A stretch of DNA of 64,000 nt from Buttiauxella sp. B2 (GCF_006376615.1 NZ_VEXQ01000004.1:124001-188000); one strand, 5' to 3'; counted from the first letter of the stretch, positions 1 to 9,555 are shown. The notes: generated from the letters alone by a model not told the origin. Made by a program: numbers and translations.

Positions 1-2651
1 CCGAAATGGTTTACGGCGTAGATATTGTGAGCTGGATGGTTGCGCTGGGTGCAAAAGCGCTGCCAGAACTGGAAACATTGCGCACCACGTCGCACGGTCA
101 TGCCATTCAGGTGCGCGTCTATGCCGAAGATCCGGCGAAAAACTTCCAGCCAGTCGCCGGGCTGTTGAGCGAAGTGATATTCCCGCAGGCGGTGGACGGC
201 GCAACACTGCGTATTGACCACTGGCTGGCAACAGGCTGCGAAGTCTCGCCGTTTTACGACCCGATGCTGGCAAAAGTGATTGTTCATGCTGATTGTCGCG
301 AACAGGCGTTGGTTTCCCTTGCACAAGCTTTGCAGCAAACGTCGCTATATGGCATCGAAACCAACCTCAAGTGGCTGCAATATTTGCTAACTTTGCCTGA
401 GGTACAAGAAGGCCGAGTTATCACGGCAACGCTTGGCAGCGTGAACTGGCAACCGACTACGCTTGATGTGCTGACGGGTGGCACGATGACCACCATTCAG
501 GATGTTCCAGGTCGCAGCGGCTACTGGCACGTTGGTGTGCCGCCTTCCGGCCCATTCGATAGCCGAGCCTTTACTGTGGGCAACCAGCTTTTAGGCAACG
601 ATGCGCAGGCCGCAGGGCTGGAAATTACCTTACGTGGCCCGACGCTACGCTTTAATCAACCGTGTGCTTTTGTGCTAACCGGTGCAGAAATTGCTGCGAA
701 AATGGATGACGAAACAGTAGCCACGGGTGTGGTGATAAACGCGAATGCCGGTCAAACCCTGACGCTGGGCGATATTACCGGTGCGGGTTGCCGTAGTTAT
801 TTGCTGCTGGCGGGAGGACTAAACTGCCCGCAATATCTCGGCAGTCGCAGCACCTTTACGCTGGGTAAATTTGGTGGCCACGCGGGGCGATCATTGCGTG
901 CCGGAGATGTGCTGCATCTTGCTGCGCCAGAACATCGACCTACGGCTGCATTAACGGGGCAGGGTTACTCGCAACTTTATCCGCAACTCAGCAATAACTG
1001 GCAAATCCACGTGGTCTACGGGCCGCACGGCGCACCGGAGTTCTTCACCGAACAAGATATTCAGGCCTTTTTTGCCGCCCGCTGGCAGGTGCATTATAAC
1101 TCGAGCCGCACCGGTATTCGTTTGATTGGCCCAAAACCAATCTGGGCACGCAACGACGGCGGCGAAGCAGGTATGCATCCTTCCAATATTCACGACAACG
1201 CCTACGCTTTTGGCACCGTAGATTTTACCGGTGATATGCCGGTGATTCTGGGGCCGGATGGCCCATCACTTGGTGGTTTTGTTTGCCCGGCAACAGTGAT
1301 TAGCGACGATTTGTGGAAGCTAGGACAGCTTAAAGCGGGTGATACGATTGAGTTTGTGGCGGTGAGTCTGGAGTGTGAGAGCGACCCACGCCAAATAATC
1401 TCCCCAATCATGCACCACGACCCGGCCAACAACGGCATGCCGTCTGTGACCATTCGCGCGGCGGGCGATCGCTTTTTGCTGGTGGAGTACGGTGAACAAA
1501 TGCTGGATATTGCTCTGCGTTTCCGCGTCCATGCGCTAATGCAGCAACTGGAAGCCTATCCGCAGGCAGGGCGTCTTGAACTGACGCCCGGTATTCGTTC
1601 GCTACAAATTCATTTTGATAACCATCTTTGCCCTCGCCAGCAACTGCTGGAAACGATAGTCGCCGCAGATCAAGCACTTGGCGATTTACGGCACACAAAA
1701 GTCCCGTCGCGCACTGTCTGGCTCCCGCTGAGCTGGGACGATGCTGCTTGCCGTGAAGCGATCACGCGTTATACCCAATCAGTTCGTCCTGGTGCGCCGT
1801 GGTGCCCAAGTAATATCGAATTTATTCGCCGTATTAATGGCCTTGATTCGGTTGAACAGGTTAAGAAGATTGTTTTTGATGCCAGTTACTTAGTGATGGG
1901 GCTGGGGGATGTCTACCTTGGCGCGCCTGTTGCCACACCGCTTGATCCTCGTCATCGTTTAGTCACCACTAAATACAACCCCGCGCGCACCTGGACTGCG
2001 GAAAACTCTGTCGGCATTGGTGGCGCTTACATGTGCGTTTACGGCATGGAAGGGCCGGGTGGATACCAGTTTGTTGGGCGCACATTGCAAATGTGGAACC
2101 GCGACCGTCAGACAGACGTTTTCACCAAACCGTGGTTATTGCGTTTCTTCGACCAGATTCGCTTCTATGAAGTGAGCGCTGAAGAACTGCTGGAAATACG
2201 CGAGCGTTTCCCGTGGGGCGACTACCCGCTGCGAATTGAAGAGGGGGAATTTAGCCTTGATGATTATCAGCAAGTGCTTGAACAAGAATCGGAAACCATC
2301 GATACCTTCCAGCAGCAACGCCAGCATGCCTTTGATGAGGAACTGGCACGTTGGCGCGCCGAGGGGCAGTTCACATTCGACAGCACGCTTGACGAAACGC
2401 CGGGCAACGACGAATACATTCCCGATTCATGCTGTGGTGTGGAAAGCCAGGTCGCTGGAAGCGTATGGCAATGGCTGGTTGAACCAGGCGAGCAGGTAAA
2501 GGCCGGGCAGACCATTGGTATTCTGGAGTCTATGAAGATGGAGATTCCCATTACTTCACCTGTAGATGGCGTCATTCGCACCTTCCAGCGGCAGCAGGGG
2601 AATCAGGTTCATGCCGGACAATTGCTAATGGTGATTGAAACGGCAGCTTAG
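1..2651 (+). CDS. Urea carboxylase, C-terminal part (5' end outside window)
   Basis: Biotin-dependent urea carboxylase, which makes allophanate from urea, bicarbonate and ATP. The reading frame is already open at base 3, so the N-terminal biotin carboxylase part lies upstream of the window. In the visible 882 or so residues the order is: end of the biotin carboxylase domain (about 1-150), a carboxyltransferase unit made of a KipA/AHS2-like half (from about 160, TTIQDVPG) and a KipI/AHS1-like half (about 480-700), and a C-terminal biotinyl domain with the biotin-acceptor motif ESMKM near residue 844. This order matches full-length urea carboxylases of about 1200 residues. It distinguishes the protein from acetyl- or propionyl-CoA carboxylase subunits, which lack the KipA/KipI-like region. 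The partner allophanate hydrolase is not in the window; it may lie upstream. A terminator follows directly. Confidence 0.93.
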   Translation, partial: EMVYGVDIVSWMVALGAKALPELETLRTTSHGHAIQVRVYAEDPAKNFQPVAGLLSEVIFPQAVDGATLRIDHWLATGCEVSPFYDPMLAKVIVHADCREQALVSLAQALQQTSLYGIETNLKWLQYLLTLPEVQEGRVITATLGSVNWQPTTLDVLTGGTMTTIQDVPGRSGYWHVGVPPSGPFDSRAFTVGNQLLGNDAQAAGLEITLRGPTLRFNQPCAFVLTGAEIAAKMDDETVATGVVINANAGQTLTLGDITGAGCRSYLLLAGGLNCPQYLGSRSTFTLGKFGGHAGRSLRAGDVLHLAAPEHRPTAALTGQGYSQLYPQLSNNWQIHVVYGPHGAPEFFTEQDIQAFFAARWQVHYNSSRTGIRLIGPKPIWARNDGGEAGMHPSNIHDNAYAFGTVDFTGDMPVILGPDGPSLGGFVCPATVISDDLWKLGQLKAGDTIEFVAVSLECESDPRQIISPIMHHDPANNGMPSVTIRAAGDRFLLVEYGEQMLDIALRFRVHALMQQLEAYPQAGRLELTPGIRSLQIHFDNHLCPRQQLLETIVAADQALGDLRHTKVPSRTVWLPLSWDDAACREAITRYTQSVRPGAPWCPSNIEFIRRINGLDSVEQVKKIVFDASYLVMGLGDVYLGAPVATPLDPRHRLVTTKYNPARTWTAENSVGIGGAYMCVYGMEGPGGYQFVGRTLQMWNRDRQTDVFTKPWLLRFFDQIRFYEVSAEELLEIRERFPWGDYPLRIEEGEFSLDDYQQVLEQESETIDTFQQQRQHAFDEELARWRAEGQFTFDSTLDETPGNDEYIPDSCCGVESQVAGSVWQWLVEPGEQVKAGQTIGILESMKMEIPITSPVDGVIRTFQRQQGNQVHAGQLLMVIETAA

Positions 2652-2670
2652 TGAGCCGTTAATTTTCTTC

Positions 2671-2705
2671 GGGCGGGTATGCGTTGCTTATCCGCCCTAT
2701 TTTTT
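2671..2705 (+). terminator. Intrinsic terminator after urea carboxylase gene
   Basis: Nine-base-pair stem (2671-2679 with 2689-2697, core GGGCGG/CCGCCC, one G-T pair) with a 9-base loop, followed by a T-rich tract. It lies 20 bases after the urea carboxylase stop. Confidence 0.85.
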
Positions 2706-2846
2706 GTTTACGCTACCCATTGCGGATTGTTGCTCGATTGTTAACTCAATCACAGATCCTACGACGACCACTCCCCACTAAATTACTTTCAAACTATTAA
2801 TATTAAACATTTTATTTAATTCAAATAGATAGCGGCTTCTGGATCC

Positions 2847-2861
2847 GTACGATAATCGCAC
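2847..2861. promoter_or_regulatory. PcaR/IclR-type operator, distal copy
   Basis: GTACGATAATCGCAC. From memory, the PcaR/PcaU operator consensus of beta-ketoadipate pathway genes is GTTCGATAATCGCAC, which differs at one base. It lies 179 bases before the aromatic-acid transporter start. No IclR-family regulator gene is in the window, so the cognate protein is unknown. Confidence 0.6.
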
Positions 2862-2933
2862 ACTAACACCTGCCGGATGATTGCCCAATAGCGTACAGAG
2901 TGGTTTGATTTAACGAACGATTAACGAATTAAT

Positions 2934-2948
2934 GTTCGATAATCGAAC
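2934..2948. promoter_or_regulatory. PcaR/IclR-type operator, proximal copy
   Basis: GTTCGATAATCGAAC, a perfect palindrome with 7-base half sites around one central base. It is one base from the PcaR-type consensus as I recall it. A looser relative (AACGAACGATTAACGAA) sits just upstream at about 2912-2928. The position, about 78 bases before the transporter start, suits an activator site upstream of a weak promoter; the best -10 candidate is TACACT at 2984-2989. Confidence 0.65.
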
Positions 2949-3025
2949 AATTCAGGTTCACTCCGACAAACTTTGGCCCGCCCTACACTCTGGTCGCAGT
3001 TTGCTACTTTTGCAGGACTTGCCTT

Positions 3026-4408
3026 ATGACAAAGACTACAACAACTGATATTCAGGCATTTATAAACAATAATCGATTTTCGAAATACCAGTGGATGATC
3101 CTCGTCCTTTGTTTCATCACCGTGGCGTTGGATGGATTCGATACCGCAATCATTGGTTTCATCGCCTCTGACCTGGTGCAGGAATGGGGCGTACAGAAAT
3201 CTGACCTTGGCCCGGTGATGAGCGCGGCACTTGTCGGGCTGGCTGTGGGGGCATTAACTGCAGGGCCGATGGCTGACCGCATCGGGCGTAAAAAGGTGCT
3301 GGTGTTGTCGATTCTGGTGTTCGGTGGCTTTAGCTTGCTGACAGCTTTTGCCACAAGCCTGACTTCACTCGCCTTACTGCGATTCCTGACCGGCCTTGGC
3401 CTTGGTGCAGCCATGCCCAACGCTGCAACGCTGATGTCTGAATACGCACCAGAACGAAAACGTGCTTTGCTGGTGAACCTGATGTTTGTTGGCTTCCCGA
3501 TTGGCTCTTCGATGGGCGGTTTTGTCTCCGCGTGGATGATCCCGCACTACGGCTGGCAGAGCGTTCTGGTTCTGGGTGGCGTGATGCCGCTTATTCTCTC
3601 GGTCGTGCTGATGATTTGGTTACCGGAATCGGCACGTTATCTGGTGGTGAAGCATAAGCCGCAGAAAGACATCGCAACTATTCTGCGCCGTATCGCGCCG
3701 CTGCCATCAGGTGAAAACCTGCGCTTCGTGCTTAACGAAGTGGGCGGTCATATGAAAGATAAAACCGCGCTTGGCGTGATTTTCTCGCCGCGTTATCTGG
3801 TGGGAACCTTAATGCTGTGTCTGACCTATTTCATGGGCCTGCTGATTTTCTATCTCCTGACCAGTTGGTTGCCGCTGTTGATTCGTGAAACGGGCGCAAC
3901 GCTGAGCCAAGCCTCGATTATCACTGCGTTGTTCCCGCTGGGTGGCGGCATTGGCGTTCTGATAATTGGCGCGCTAATGGACAAGTTGAATCCGAACAAA
4001 GTCGTCGCGGTGGGATATTTGCTGACAGGCCTATTCGTTTGCTTGGTGGGGTTCTCAACCTCAAGCCTTGTACTGATGGGTGTGATGGTGTTTATCGCTG
4101 GGACTATCATGAACGGTGCACAATCTTCCATGCCTGCGTTGGCGGCAGGATTCTACCCAACTCAGGGGCGTGCAACGGGCGTGGCGTGGATGTTAGGTCT
4201 TGGGCGTTTTGGCGGAATTTTGGGGGCATTTAGTGGCGCATTCCTGATGCAAGCCGAACTGTCGTTCAAAACCATTTTCATGTTGCTGGCCATTCCAGCG
4301 GTGATTTCGGCGGCCGCGCTGATGGTGAAATCCTGGGCAAACCTTCGCACTCCGGGTGAAAAACGCGCAGATAATCACGAGCTGGATAAAGTTACGCAAA
4401 AAGCATGA
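3026..4408 (+). CDS. MFS aromatic acid:H+ symporter (AAHS family, PcaK/BenK-like)
   Basis: Inner-membrane proton symporter of the major facilitator superfamily, probably importing an aromatic acid such as 4-hydroxybenzoate, protocatechuate or benzoate. The 460 residues show about twelve hydrophobic segments, the DGFDTAIIGF motif in the first helix that marks the AAHS branch, and the MFS loop signature DRIGRKKV near residue 90. Length agrees with PcaK-type proteins. The gene stands alone between terminators, with no catabolic genes beside it. Two PcaR-like operators upstream point to control by an IclR-family regulator encoded elsewhere and favour a substrate of the protocatechuate branch. The substrate is inferred, not shown. 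Confidence 0.85.
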   Translation: MTKTTTTDIQAFINNNRFSKYQWMILVLCFITVALDGFDTAIIGFIASDLVQEWGVQKSDLGPVMSAALVGLAVGALTAGPMADRIGRKKVLVLSILVFGGFSLLTAFATSLTSLALLRFLTGLGLGAAMPNAATLMSEYAPERKRALLVNLMFVGFPIGSSMGGFVSAWMIPHYGWQSVLVLGGVMPLILSVVLMIWLPESARYLVVKHKPQKDIATILRRIAPLPSGENLRFVLNEVGGHMKDKTALGVIFSPRYLVGTLMLCLTYFMGLLIFYLLTSWLPLLIRETGATLSQASIITALFPLGGGIGVLIIGALMDKLNPNKVVAVGYLLTGLFVCLVGFSTSSLVLMGVMVFIAGTIMNGAQSSMPALAAGFYPTQGRATGVAWMLGLGRFGGILGAFSGAFLMQAELSFKTIFMLLAIPAVISAAALMVKSWANLRTPGEKRADNHELDKVTQKA

Positions 4409-4437
4409 TGGTAAATCTGCTGTTCCAGTAAGTGTTC

Positions 4438-4462
4438 CGGCGGGTAAGTCCCGCCGTTTTGT
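4438..4462 (+). terminator. Intrinsic terminator after AAHS transporter gene
   Basis: Seven-base-pair stem CGGCGGG/CCCGCCG (4438-4444 with 4450-4456), loop TAAGT, then TTTTGTAT. Confidence 0.85.
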
Positions 4463-4677
4463 ATAAAACGCATAACCATTTACAAATTTATACCCATCTC
4501 CGCACTCCGCAGGCTTTTCAATTCCTTATGCCGCTTAGTTTTTTTGCTGAAACGCATAAGCCTTATCCCACCGGAAAATAGTTAGTCTCGAAACCATCGG
4601 CACGCTTTTTTTCGAACTACTCTTAATAGGCTTCTTACCGTTCACGAGGTCAATGTGTGATTTATGAGGAGTTTTCG

Positions 4678-4968
4678 ATGGAATATAAAGACCCAATGTT
4701 TGAGCTACTCAGCAACCTTGAACAGATCGTTTTTAAAGATAAACAGCAAACGATGGCTCTTAACGATAAGCCCAATGCATTTTCTGAATTTGAACAGCTG
4801 AGAAAAAGTACCGGGCTTAAAATTGATGACTTTGCCCGTGCGATGGGCGTTAGCGTTAATATGGTACAGGAGTGGGAATCAAAACGACTCAGACCCTCCA
4901 ATACCGAGCTGAAGTTGATGCGCTTAATGCAAGCGAATCCAACACTCAGTAAGCAGTTGATGGAATGA
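4678..4968 (+). CDS. yiaG: YiaG, HTH (XRE-type) transcriptional regulator
   Basis: Small DNA-binding protein of 96 residues, the same length as E. coli YiaG and closely similar to it from the MEYKDPM start to the SKQLME end. A helix-turn-helix occupies about residues 45-85 (GLKIDDFARAMGVSVNMVQEWE). The reading frame extends 21 bases upstream to a GTG, but the ATG at 4678 matches the E. coli protein and has a GAGGA ribosome site 7 bases before it. Its targets are not known to me. In E. coli the gene also lies upstream of the glyS-glyQ region, so its position here is conserved, although cspA is absent between them. Confidence 0.92.
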   Translation: MEYKDPMFELLSNLEQIVFKDKQQTMALNDKPNAFSEFEQLRKSTGLKIDDFARAMGVSVNMVQEWESKRLRPSNTELKLMRLMQANPTLSKQLME

Positions 4969-5001
4969 TTTTGTACTTTGTACTCTTATTGCTTGAACCA
5001 G

Positions 5002-5030
5002 AACCCCGCTCAGATGCGGGGTTTGTCGTT
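5002..5030 (+). terminator. Intrinsic terminator after yiaG
   Basis: Stem AACCCCGC/GCGGGGTT (5002-5009 with 5016-5023), loop TCAGAT, then TTGTCGTTT. Arm and loop sequence recur almost unchanged at 5616-5640. Confidence 0.85.
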
Positions 5031-5161
5031 TCTGAACGCTAAGTAAATAGTATGAAACGAAGCGGTAATGTCCGAAAACCTGACCTGTGTCACTCCCGAA
5101 ACTGCAGATTTAATCCATAACTTAGAGAGGGTTATTAACACACAAAGCAAAAGGAGATTGT

Positions 5162-5596
5162 ATGTCTAAGAAAATCCTGGTTCCTATCGATATTTCCGAA
5201 ATGGAACTGACAGAACAAGTTATCCCCCATGTGGAAGGCTATGCAAAGCAGACCGACGCCACTATTCACTTCCTCGCGGTTATTCCTGACTATACCTATT
5301 TTGCCTCTTATGGCCTGGGTTATGCTTCGATTGCACCGGATGCCAGAGAAAGGGAAGCCGCTGCCATGGAAACACTGAGCGCAATTGTCGCTAAGTTTAA
5401 TCTTCCTGGCGATCGGGTTGAAAAGCATGTGTTAAGCGGCACGCCGAAAGATCATATCTTGCAACTGGCAGAAGATATTGATGCGGATGTGATTATTCTT
5501 GCTTCCCACAGACCGAGCATGTCTACCTATCTGCTTGGTTCAAACGCTGCAGCCGTGGTTCGTCATGCAAAATGTTCGGTGTTGGTTGTACGTTGA
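5162..5596 (+). CDS. Universal stress protein, UspF-like
   Basis: Cytoplasmic UspA-superfamily protein of 144 residues, exactly the length of E. coli UspF, with the same opening (KILVPIDIS) and the same ending (TYLLGSNAAAVVRHA then CSVLVVR). The usual nucleotide-binding loop of the ATP-binding Usp class is replaced by SHRP...LLGSNAAAV, as in the UspF/UspG group. A strong ribosome site (AAGGAG) lies 5 bases before the ATG. It is a single-gene unit between terminators. The physiological role is inferred from the family: stress survival, and adhesion or motility effects in E. coli. Confidence 0.88.
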   Translation: MSKKILVPIDISEMELTEQVIPHVEGYAKQTDATIHFLAVIPDYTYFASYGLGYASIAPDAREREAAAMETLSAIVAKFNLPGDRVEKHVLSGTPKDHILQLAEDIDADVIILASHRPSMSTYLLGSNAAAVVRHAKCSVLVVR

Positions 5597-5611
5597 GTAG
5601 TTAAAGGTTAG

Positions 5612-5640
5612 AAAAAACCCCGCTCAGATGAAGCGGGGTT
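5612..5640. terminator. Bidirectional terminator between usp gene and chemoreceptor gene
   Basis: Stem AACCCCGCT/AGCGGGGTT (5616-5624 with 5632-5640), loop CAGATGA. The run of A before the stem gives a U tract for the minus-strand chemoreceptor transcript; the plus side has only ATCATTT. Confidence 0.85.
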
Positions 5641-5648
5641 ATCATTTG

Positions 5649-7307
5649 CTAGAACGTTTCCCAGTTTGTATCAGAAGCCACGGGCTGCTGCTTCAACGAT
5701 GCCGGTTTTACACGCGATTTCTGGGCTGGAGGCGCAATTTCCTGTTTTGTCTTGTGCTCGATTCGGAACACGGCAACAGCCAGACGTAACTGGCTGGCCT
5801 GGTCTTCAAGTGCCGCTGCTGCTGCCGCAGATTCTTCAACTAAAGAGGCGTTTTGCTGTGTGACGCTGTCCATTTCTGAAACCGCCTGCGCAACCTGTTC
5901 GATGCCTTTACTCTGCTCATCAGACGCCGATGAAATTTCGCTCATAATGTCTGTGACGCGTGTGACGGCAGAAACAATCTCTTTCATGGTATCGCCCGCC
6001 TCGCGAACCTGATTTGAACCAGTGTCAATACGGGAAACTGAGTTTTCAATCAGCACTTTAATTTCTTTCGCAGCCTGAGCGCTACGGCTAGCCAGCGTTC
6101 GCACTTCCCCGGCTACGACGGCAAAACCACGCCCTTGCTCACCCGCACGTGCAGCTTCCACCGCGGCGTTCAGCGCCAGAATATTAGTCTGGAACGCGAT
6201 TCCGTCAATAACGCTTGTGATATCAACAATCTTCTCTGAGCTTTCGGCAATTTCGTTCATGGTGCTGACCACGCTATCTACTACACGGCCACCTTTTAAC
6301 GCGGTATCCGAGGCGTTCTTCGCAAGATGCGTGGCCTGGCGTGCGTTGTCGGTATTCTGTTTCACTGTGGCGGTGAGTTGTTCCATGCTGGCGGCAGTCT
6401 CTTCCAGCGAGGCGGCTTGCTGTTCGGTACGCGAAGAAAGGTCGCTGCTCCCGGCAGAGATTTCACTTGCCCCGGTGTAGATAGAATCAGCGTTGTCGCG
6501 TACGGTGCTGACGGTGCGCACCAGGGATTGCTGCATCACGTTCAGGCCTGCGGCGAGTTTACTCATTTCACTGCGCCCTTCGGTATCAATGCGTCGGGTA
6601 AGGTCGCCTTCAGCAATAGCGCCAATGTGCTCCATCACATTCTGCAACGGGCGCAGCAACACACGCTGTAATCCGAGCCAGATAAGGACTATCACCGCAA
6701 TGACAATCAGCAGAATCGCACCCAATGTCCATTGCATGCTGGTAAAGCTTCGCTGGTTTTCTTCACTGGCTGTCTGTAGCAACGCGGTGTTATGTGTCAG
6801 CCACTGGTCGTAAATCGCTTTCATGTCGTCTTGCGCCTGCTGAGCATCCAGGTTGCCATAGGCTTCATAGTTATCCGCACGCAGGAACGCGATGGATTGC
6901 TGTAACACGTCGTGCATCTTCTGGTAATGCACTGCGGCCTGATCATCGATGGCTTCATCCTGGCCATCAACGTGTGGCGACTCTTTATAGTTAGTGAAGT
7001 ATTTTTCTGCCTCACCAAGCGATGTTGTCGCGTTCGCCAGCAGTTTGTTCATTGCTTCCAGGGCTGCGGGATCGCGCTGATTCTTCAGCATACGAATGGC
7101 TACACGGTTGATGGTGACGCGGGTTTGCACCAGCGTCTGGAAGCTGCCACCGAGCTGTTGCTGTTGATAGTTCAATTGCCCTGTGTGTTGGAAGTTTTGC
7201 CTGTCGTTACTGACAGAGGAGTAATACAGCGAGCCGGTAACCAGCAATAACACGCTGAAAATGCTCAGAGTGATGATGATCCCCGTTATAACTTTGATAT
7301 TTTTCAT
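5649..7307 (-). CDS. Methyl-accepting chemotaxis protein, Tsr/Tar-like
   Basis: Transmembrane chemoreceptor of 552 residues. Order: cytoplasmic start and first membrane helix (about 7-29), periplasmic four-helix ligand domain (30-190), second membrane helix (about 193-213), HAMP (about 215-270), methylation helices, the conserved signalling tip with ITSVIDGIAFQTNILALNAA, and a C-terminal NWETF, the CheR/CheB docking pentapeptide also found in Tsr and Tar. The ligand domain keeps the spacing R63-R68-R72, corresponding to Tsr R64/R69/R73, which bind the amino-acid backbone. An amino acid is therefore the likely attractant, but the ligand-specific residues differ enough that it should not be called tsr. 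A FliA-type promoter lies 42 bases upstream. No che or other flagellar genes are nearby. Confidence 0.93.
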   Translation of the reverse strand: MKNIKVITGIIITLSIFSVLLLVTGSLYYSSVSNDRQNFQHTGQLNYQQQQLGGSFQTLVQTRVTINRVAIRMLKNQRDPAALEAMNKLLANATTSLGEAEKYFTNYKESPHVDGQDEAIDDQAAVHYQKMHDVLQQSIAFLRADNYEAYGNLDAQQAQDDMKAIYDQWLTHNTALLQTASEENQRSFTSMQWTLGAILLIVIAVIVLIWLGLQRVLLRPLQNVMEHIGAIAEGDLTRRIDTEGRSEMSKLAAGLNVMQQSLVRTVSTVRDNADSIYTGASEISAGSSDLSSRTEQQAASLEETAASMEQLTATVKQNTDNARQATHLAKNASDTALKGGRVVDSVVSTMNEIAESSEKIVDITSVIDGIAFQTNILALNAAVEAARAGEQGRGFAVVAGEVRTLASRSAQAAKEIKVLIENSVSRIDTGSNQVREAGDTMKEIVSAVTRVTDIMSEISSASDEQSKGIEQVAQAVSEMDSVTQQNASLVEESAAAAAALEDQASQLRLAVAVFRIEHKTKQEIAPPAQKSRVKPASLKQQPVASDTNWETF

Positions 7308-7348
7308 GGTGTGCGGCGCGCCTGTAGGAATGAGTTTTCTTTTAGTTA

Positions 7349-7375
7349 TTATCGGGTTTGTAAATTTTTACTTTA
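7349..7375 (-). promoter_or_regulatory. Sigma28 (FliA) promoter of the chemoreceptor gene
   Basis: On the minus strand TAAAGTAA, 11 bases, CCCGATAA, against the consensus TAAAGTTT-N11-GCCGATAA. The -10 element ends 42 bases before the ATG. Chemoreceptor genes are typical class 3 flagellar-regulon members. Confidence 0.85.
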
Positions 7376-7433
7376 ATCACCCAGGCACGGGTTAGCGGTT
7401 AGTACATTGATAACGCAGAGTAAATAGTTGGCG

Positions 7434-7457
7434 AAAAAAAACCCGCCGTAGCGGGTT
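7434..7457 (-). terminator. Intrinsic terminator after glyS
   Basis: Stem AACCCGC/GCGGGTT (7440-7446 with 7451-7457) with a CGTA loop and a seven-base U tract in the minus-strand transcript, 20 bases after the glyS stop. Confidence 0.88.
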
Positions 7458-7476
7458 TTAGATAACAGCAGCGAAC

Positions 7477-9546
7477 TTATTGCAGCAGAGAAATATCTGC
7501 AACCTGCAAGAACAGCTCACGCAGTTTGGACAGCAGCGTCAGGCGGTTGATGCGCAGCTCTGTCTCTTCTGCGTTAACCATCACCTTATCGAAGAACGCA
7601 TCTACCGGCTCGCGCAGGTTAGCTAATTCTTCAAGCGCTTCCTGGTAGCGGCCTTCAGCAAAGAATGGTTCCAGCTTATCGCGCAGCACAACCATGTGAG
7701 TTGCCAGACGGATTTCCTCAGGTTCTTTCAGAACGGAGGCATGAACGTGGTCGTTCAACGTTACGTCTGACTTCGCCAGAATGTTGGAAACACGCTTGTT
7801 AGCAGCCGCCAGTGCAGATGAGGATTCTAGCGTACGGAAGTGGGAAACCGCTTTCATACGAGCATCGAAATCTGCTGGTTTGGTTGGACGACGAGCCAGC
7901 ACGGCCTGGATGGTATCCACACTGTGACCTTCTTCCTGATACCAGGCGCGGAAACGGCCCAGCATAAAGTCGATGACTTCGTCGACAACCTTCTGGTTGG
8001 TCAGCTTGCTGCCGTAAAGGCGCACGGCCTCTTCGGTCAGCGTTTGCAAGTCTAGCGGCAGGTTTTTCTCAACGATAATGCGCAGAACACCGAGCGCTGC
8101 ACGACGCAGAGCAAACGGGTCTTTGTCGCCTTTCGGATGCTGACCGATACCAAAGATGCCCGCGAGGGTATCCATCTTATCGGCAATAGCCACGGCGCAA
8201 GCAACCAGGTTAGACGGCAGTTCATCGCCCGCAAAACGTGGCTGATATTGCTCGTTCAGCGCAACAGCTACGTCTTCGGCTTCGCCGTCGTGACGTGCAT
8301 AGTGCATGCCCATCACGCCTTGAGTGTCCGTAAACTCGAACACCATGTTGGTCATCAGGTCGCATTTGGACAGCAAACCTGCACGCGTTGCGTGGTTTAC
8401 ATCTGCGCCAATCTGACCGGCAATCCAGCCTGAAAGAGCTTCGATGCGGTTGGTTTTGTCGCGTAGCGTACCGAGCTGTTGTTGGAACAGAACGGTTTCC
8501 AGACGCGGCAGATTATCTTCCAGGCGCTTTTTGCGGTCGGTATTGAAGAAGAACTCGGCATCCGCCAGACGTGGACGCACAACTTTTTCGTTACCAGAGA
8601 TAATCTGAATTGGGTCTTTTGACTCAATGTTGGCGACAAAGATAAAGTTCGGCAGCAGTTTGCCGTCGTTGCCATAAACTGGGAAGTATTTCTGGTCACC
8701 TTTCATGGTGTGAACCAGCGCTTCCGCAGGAACGGCAAGGAATTTATCTTCGAATTTCGCAGTCAGAACCACCGGCCACTCCACCAGAGAAGTCACTTCT
8801 TCCAGTAGACTTTCGCTCAGATCGGCGTTACCACCAATTTTGCGAGCCGCTTCTTCAGCGCCTTCTTTGATTACCGCTTTACGCTGCTCGTAGTCAGCAA
8901 CAACTTTGCCGCGTTCCAGCAGAATTTCAGGGTACTGATCGGCATTATCGATAGTGAATTCTGGCTCGCCCATAAAGCGGTGACCGCGAATAACACGGTC
9001 GGACTGAATCCCCAAAATGGTTGCCGGAATGACTTCGTCGCCCAGCAGCAGGGTTACAGTGTGAACCGGTCGCACAAAGTGCGTGTCGTTTGCACCCCAG
9101 CGCATCAATTTTGGAATTGGCAGCTTGGTCAACGCTGTCGCGATCATTGCAGGCAGCAGTGCGTGCGCACTTTCACCTTTAACGTGAGCGCGGTACATCA
9201 ACCATTCGCCTTTGTCTGTTGCCAGACGTTCAGCTTGGTCAACCGTGATGCCACAGCCACGAGCCCAACCTTCAGCGGCTTTGCTTGGCTTGCCTTCTGC
9301 GTCAAATGCGGCAGAAATTGCTGGGCCACGTTTTTCAACTTCACGGTCTGGCTGCGAATCAGCCAGGTTAGAAATTTTCAGTGCCAGACGACGTGGAGCC
9401 GCAAACCATTTTACTTCGCCGTGAGCGAGGTTTGCCGCATCCAGTTCTGCAGTGACGTTCGCAGCAAAGGATTCCGCCAGGCTGCGCAGGGCTTTTGGTG
9501 GCAGCTCTTCAGTGCCAATCTCCACCAGAAAAGTTTTTTCAGACAT
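7477..9546 (-). CDS. glyS: Glycyl-tRNA synthetase beta subunit
   Basis: Beta subunit (689 residues, E. coli length) of the alpha2-beta2 glycyl-tRNA synthetase that charges tRNA-Gly in the cytoplasm. The start [20 protein letters not shown] is the family signature. The HD-like region (about 400-470, [11 protein letters not shown]) and a C-terminal anticodon-binding-type domain follow. It lies 9 bases after glyQ in a two-gene operon, as in E. coli, and is closed by a strong terminator. A 254-codon open frame on the opposite strand here is a codon-bias shadow. Confidence 0.98.
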   Translation of the reverse strand: MSEKTFLVEIGTEELPPKALRSLAESFAANVTAELDAANLAHGEVKWFAAPRRLALKISNLADSQPDREVEKRGPAISAAFDAEGKPSKAAEGWARGCGITVDQAERLATDKGEWLMYRAHVKGESAHALLPAMIATALTKLPIPKLMRWGANDTHFVRPVHTVTLLLGDEVIPATILGIQSDRVIRGHRFMGEPEFTIDNADQYPEILLERGKVVADYEQRKAVIKEGAEEAARKIGGNADLSESLLEEVTSLVEWPVVLTAKFEDKFLAVPAEALVHTMKGDQKYFPVYGNDGKLLPNFIFVANIESKDPIQIISGNEKVVRPRLADAEFFFNTDRKKRLEDNLPRLETVLFQQQLGTLRDKTNRIEALSGWIAGQIGADVNHATRAGLLSKCDLMTNMVFEFTDTQGVMGMHYARHDGEAEDVAVALNEQYQPRFAGDELPSNLVACAVAIADKMDTLAGIFGIGQHPKGDKDPFALRRAALGVLRIIVEKNLPLDLQTLTEEAVRLYGSKLTNQKVVDEVIDFMLGRFRAWYQEEGHSVDTIQAVLARRPTKPADFDARMKAVSHFRTLESSSALAAANKRVSNILAKSDVTLNDHVHASVLKEPEEIRLATHMVVLRDKLEPFFAEGRYQEALEELANLREPVDAFFDKVMVNAEETELRINRLTLLSKLRELFLQVADISLLQ

Positions 9547-9555
9547 GGCAGCCTC

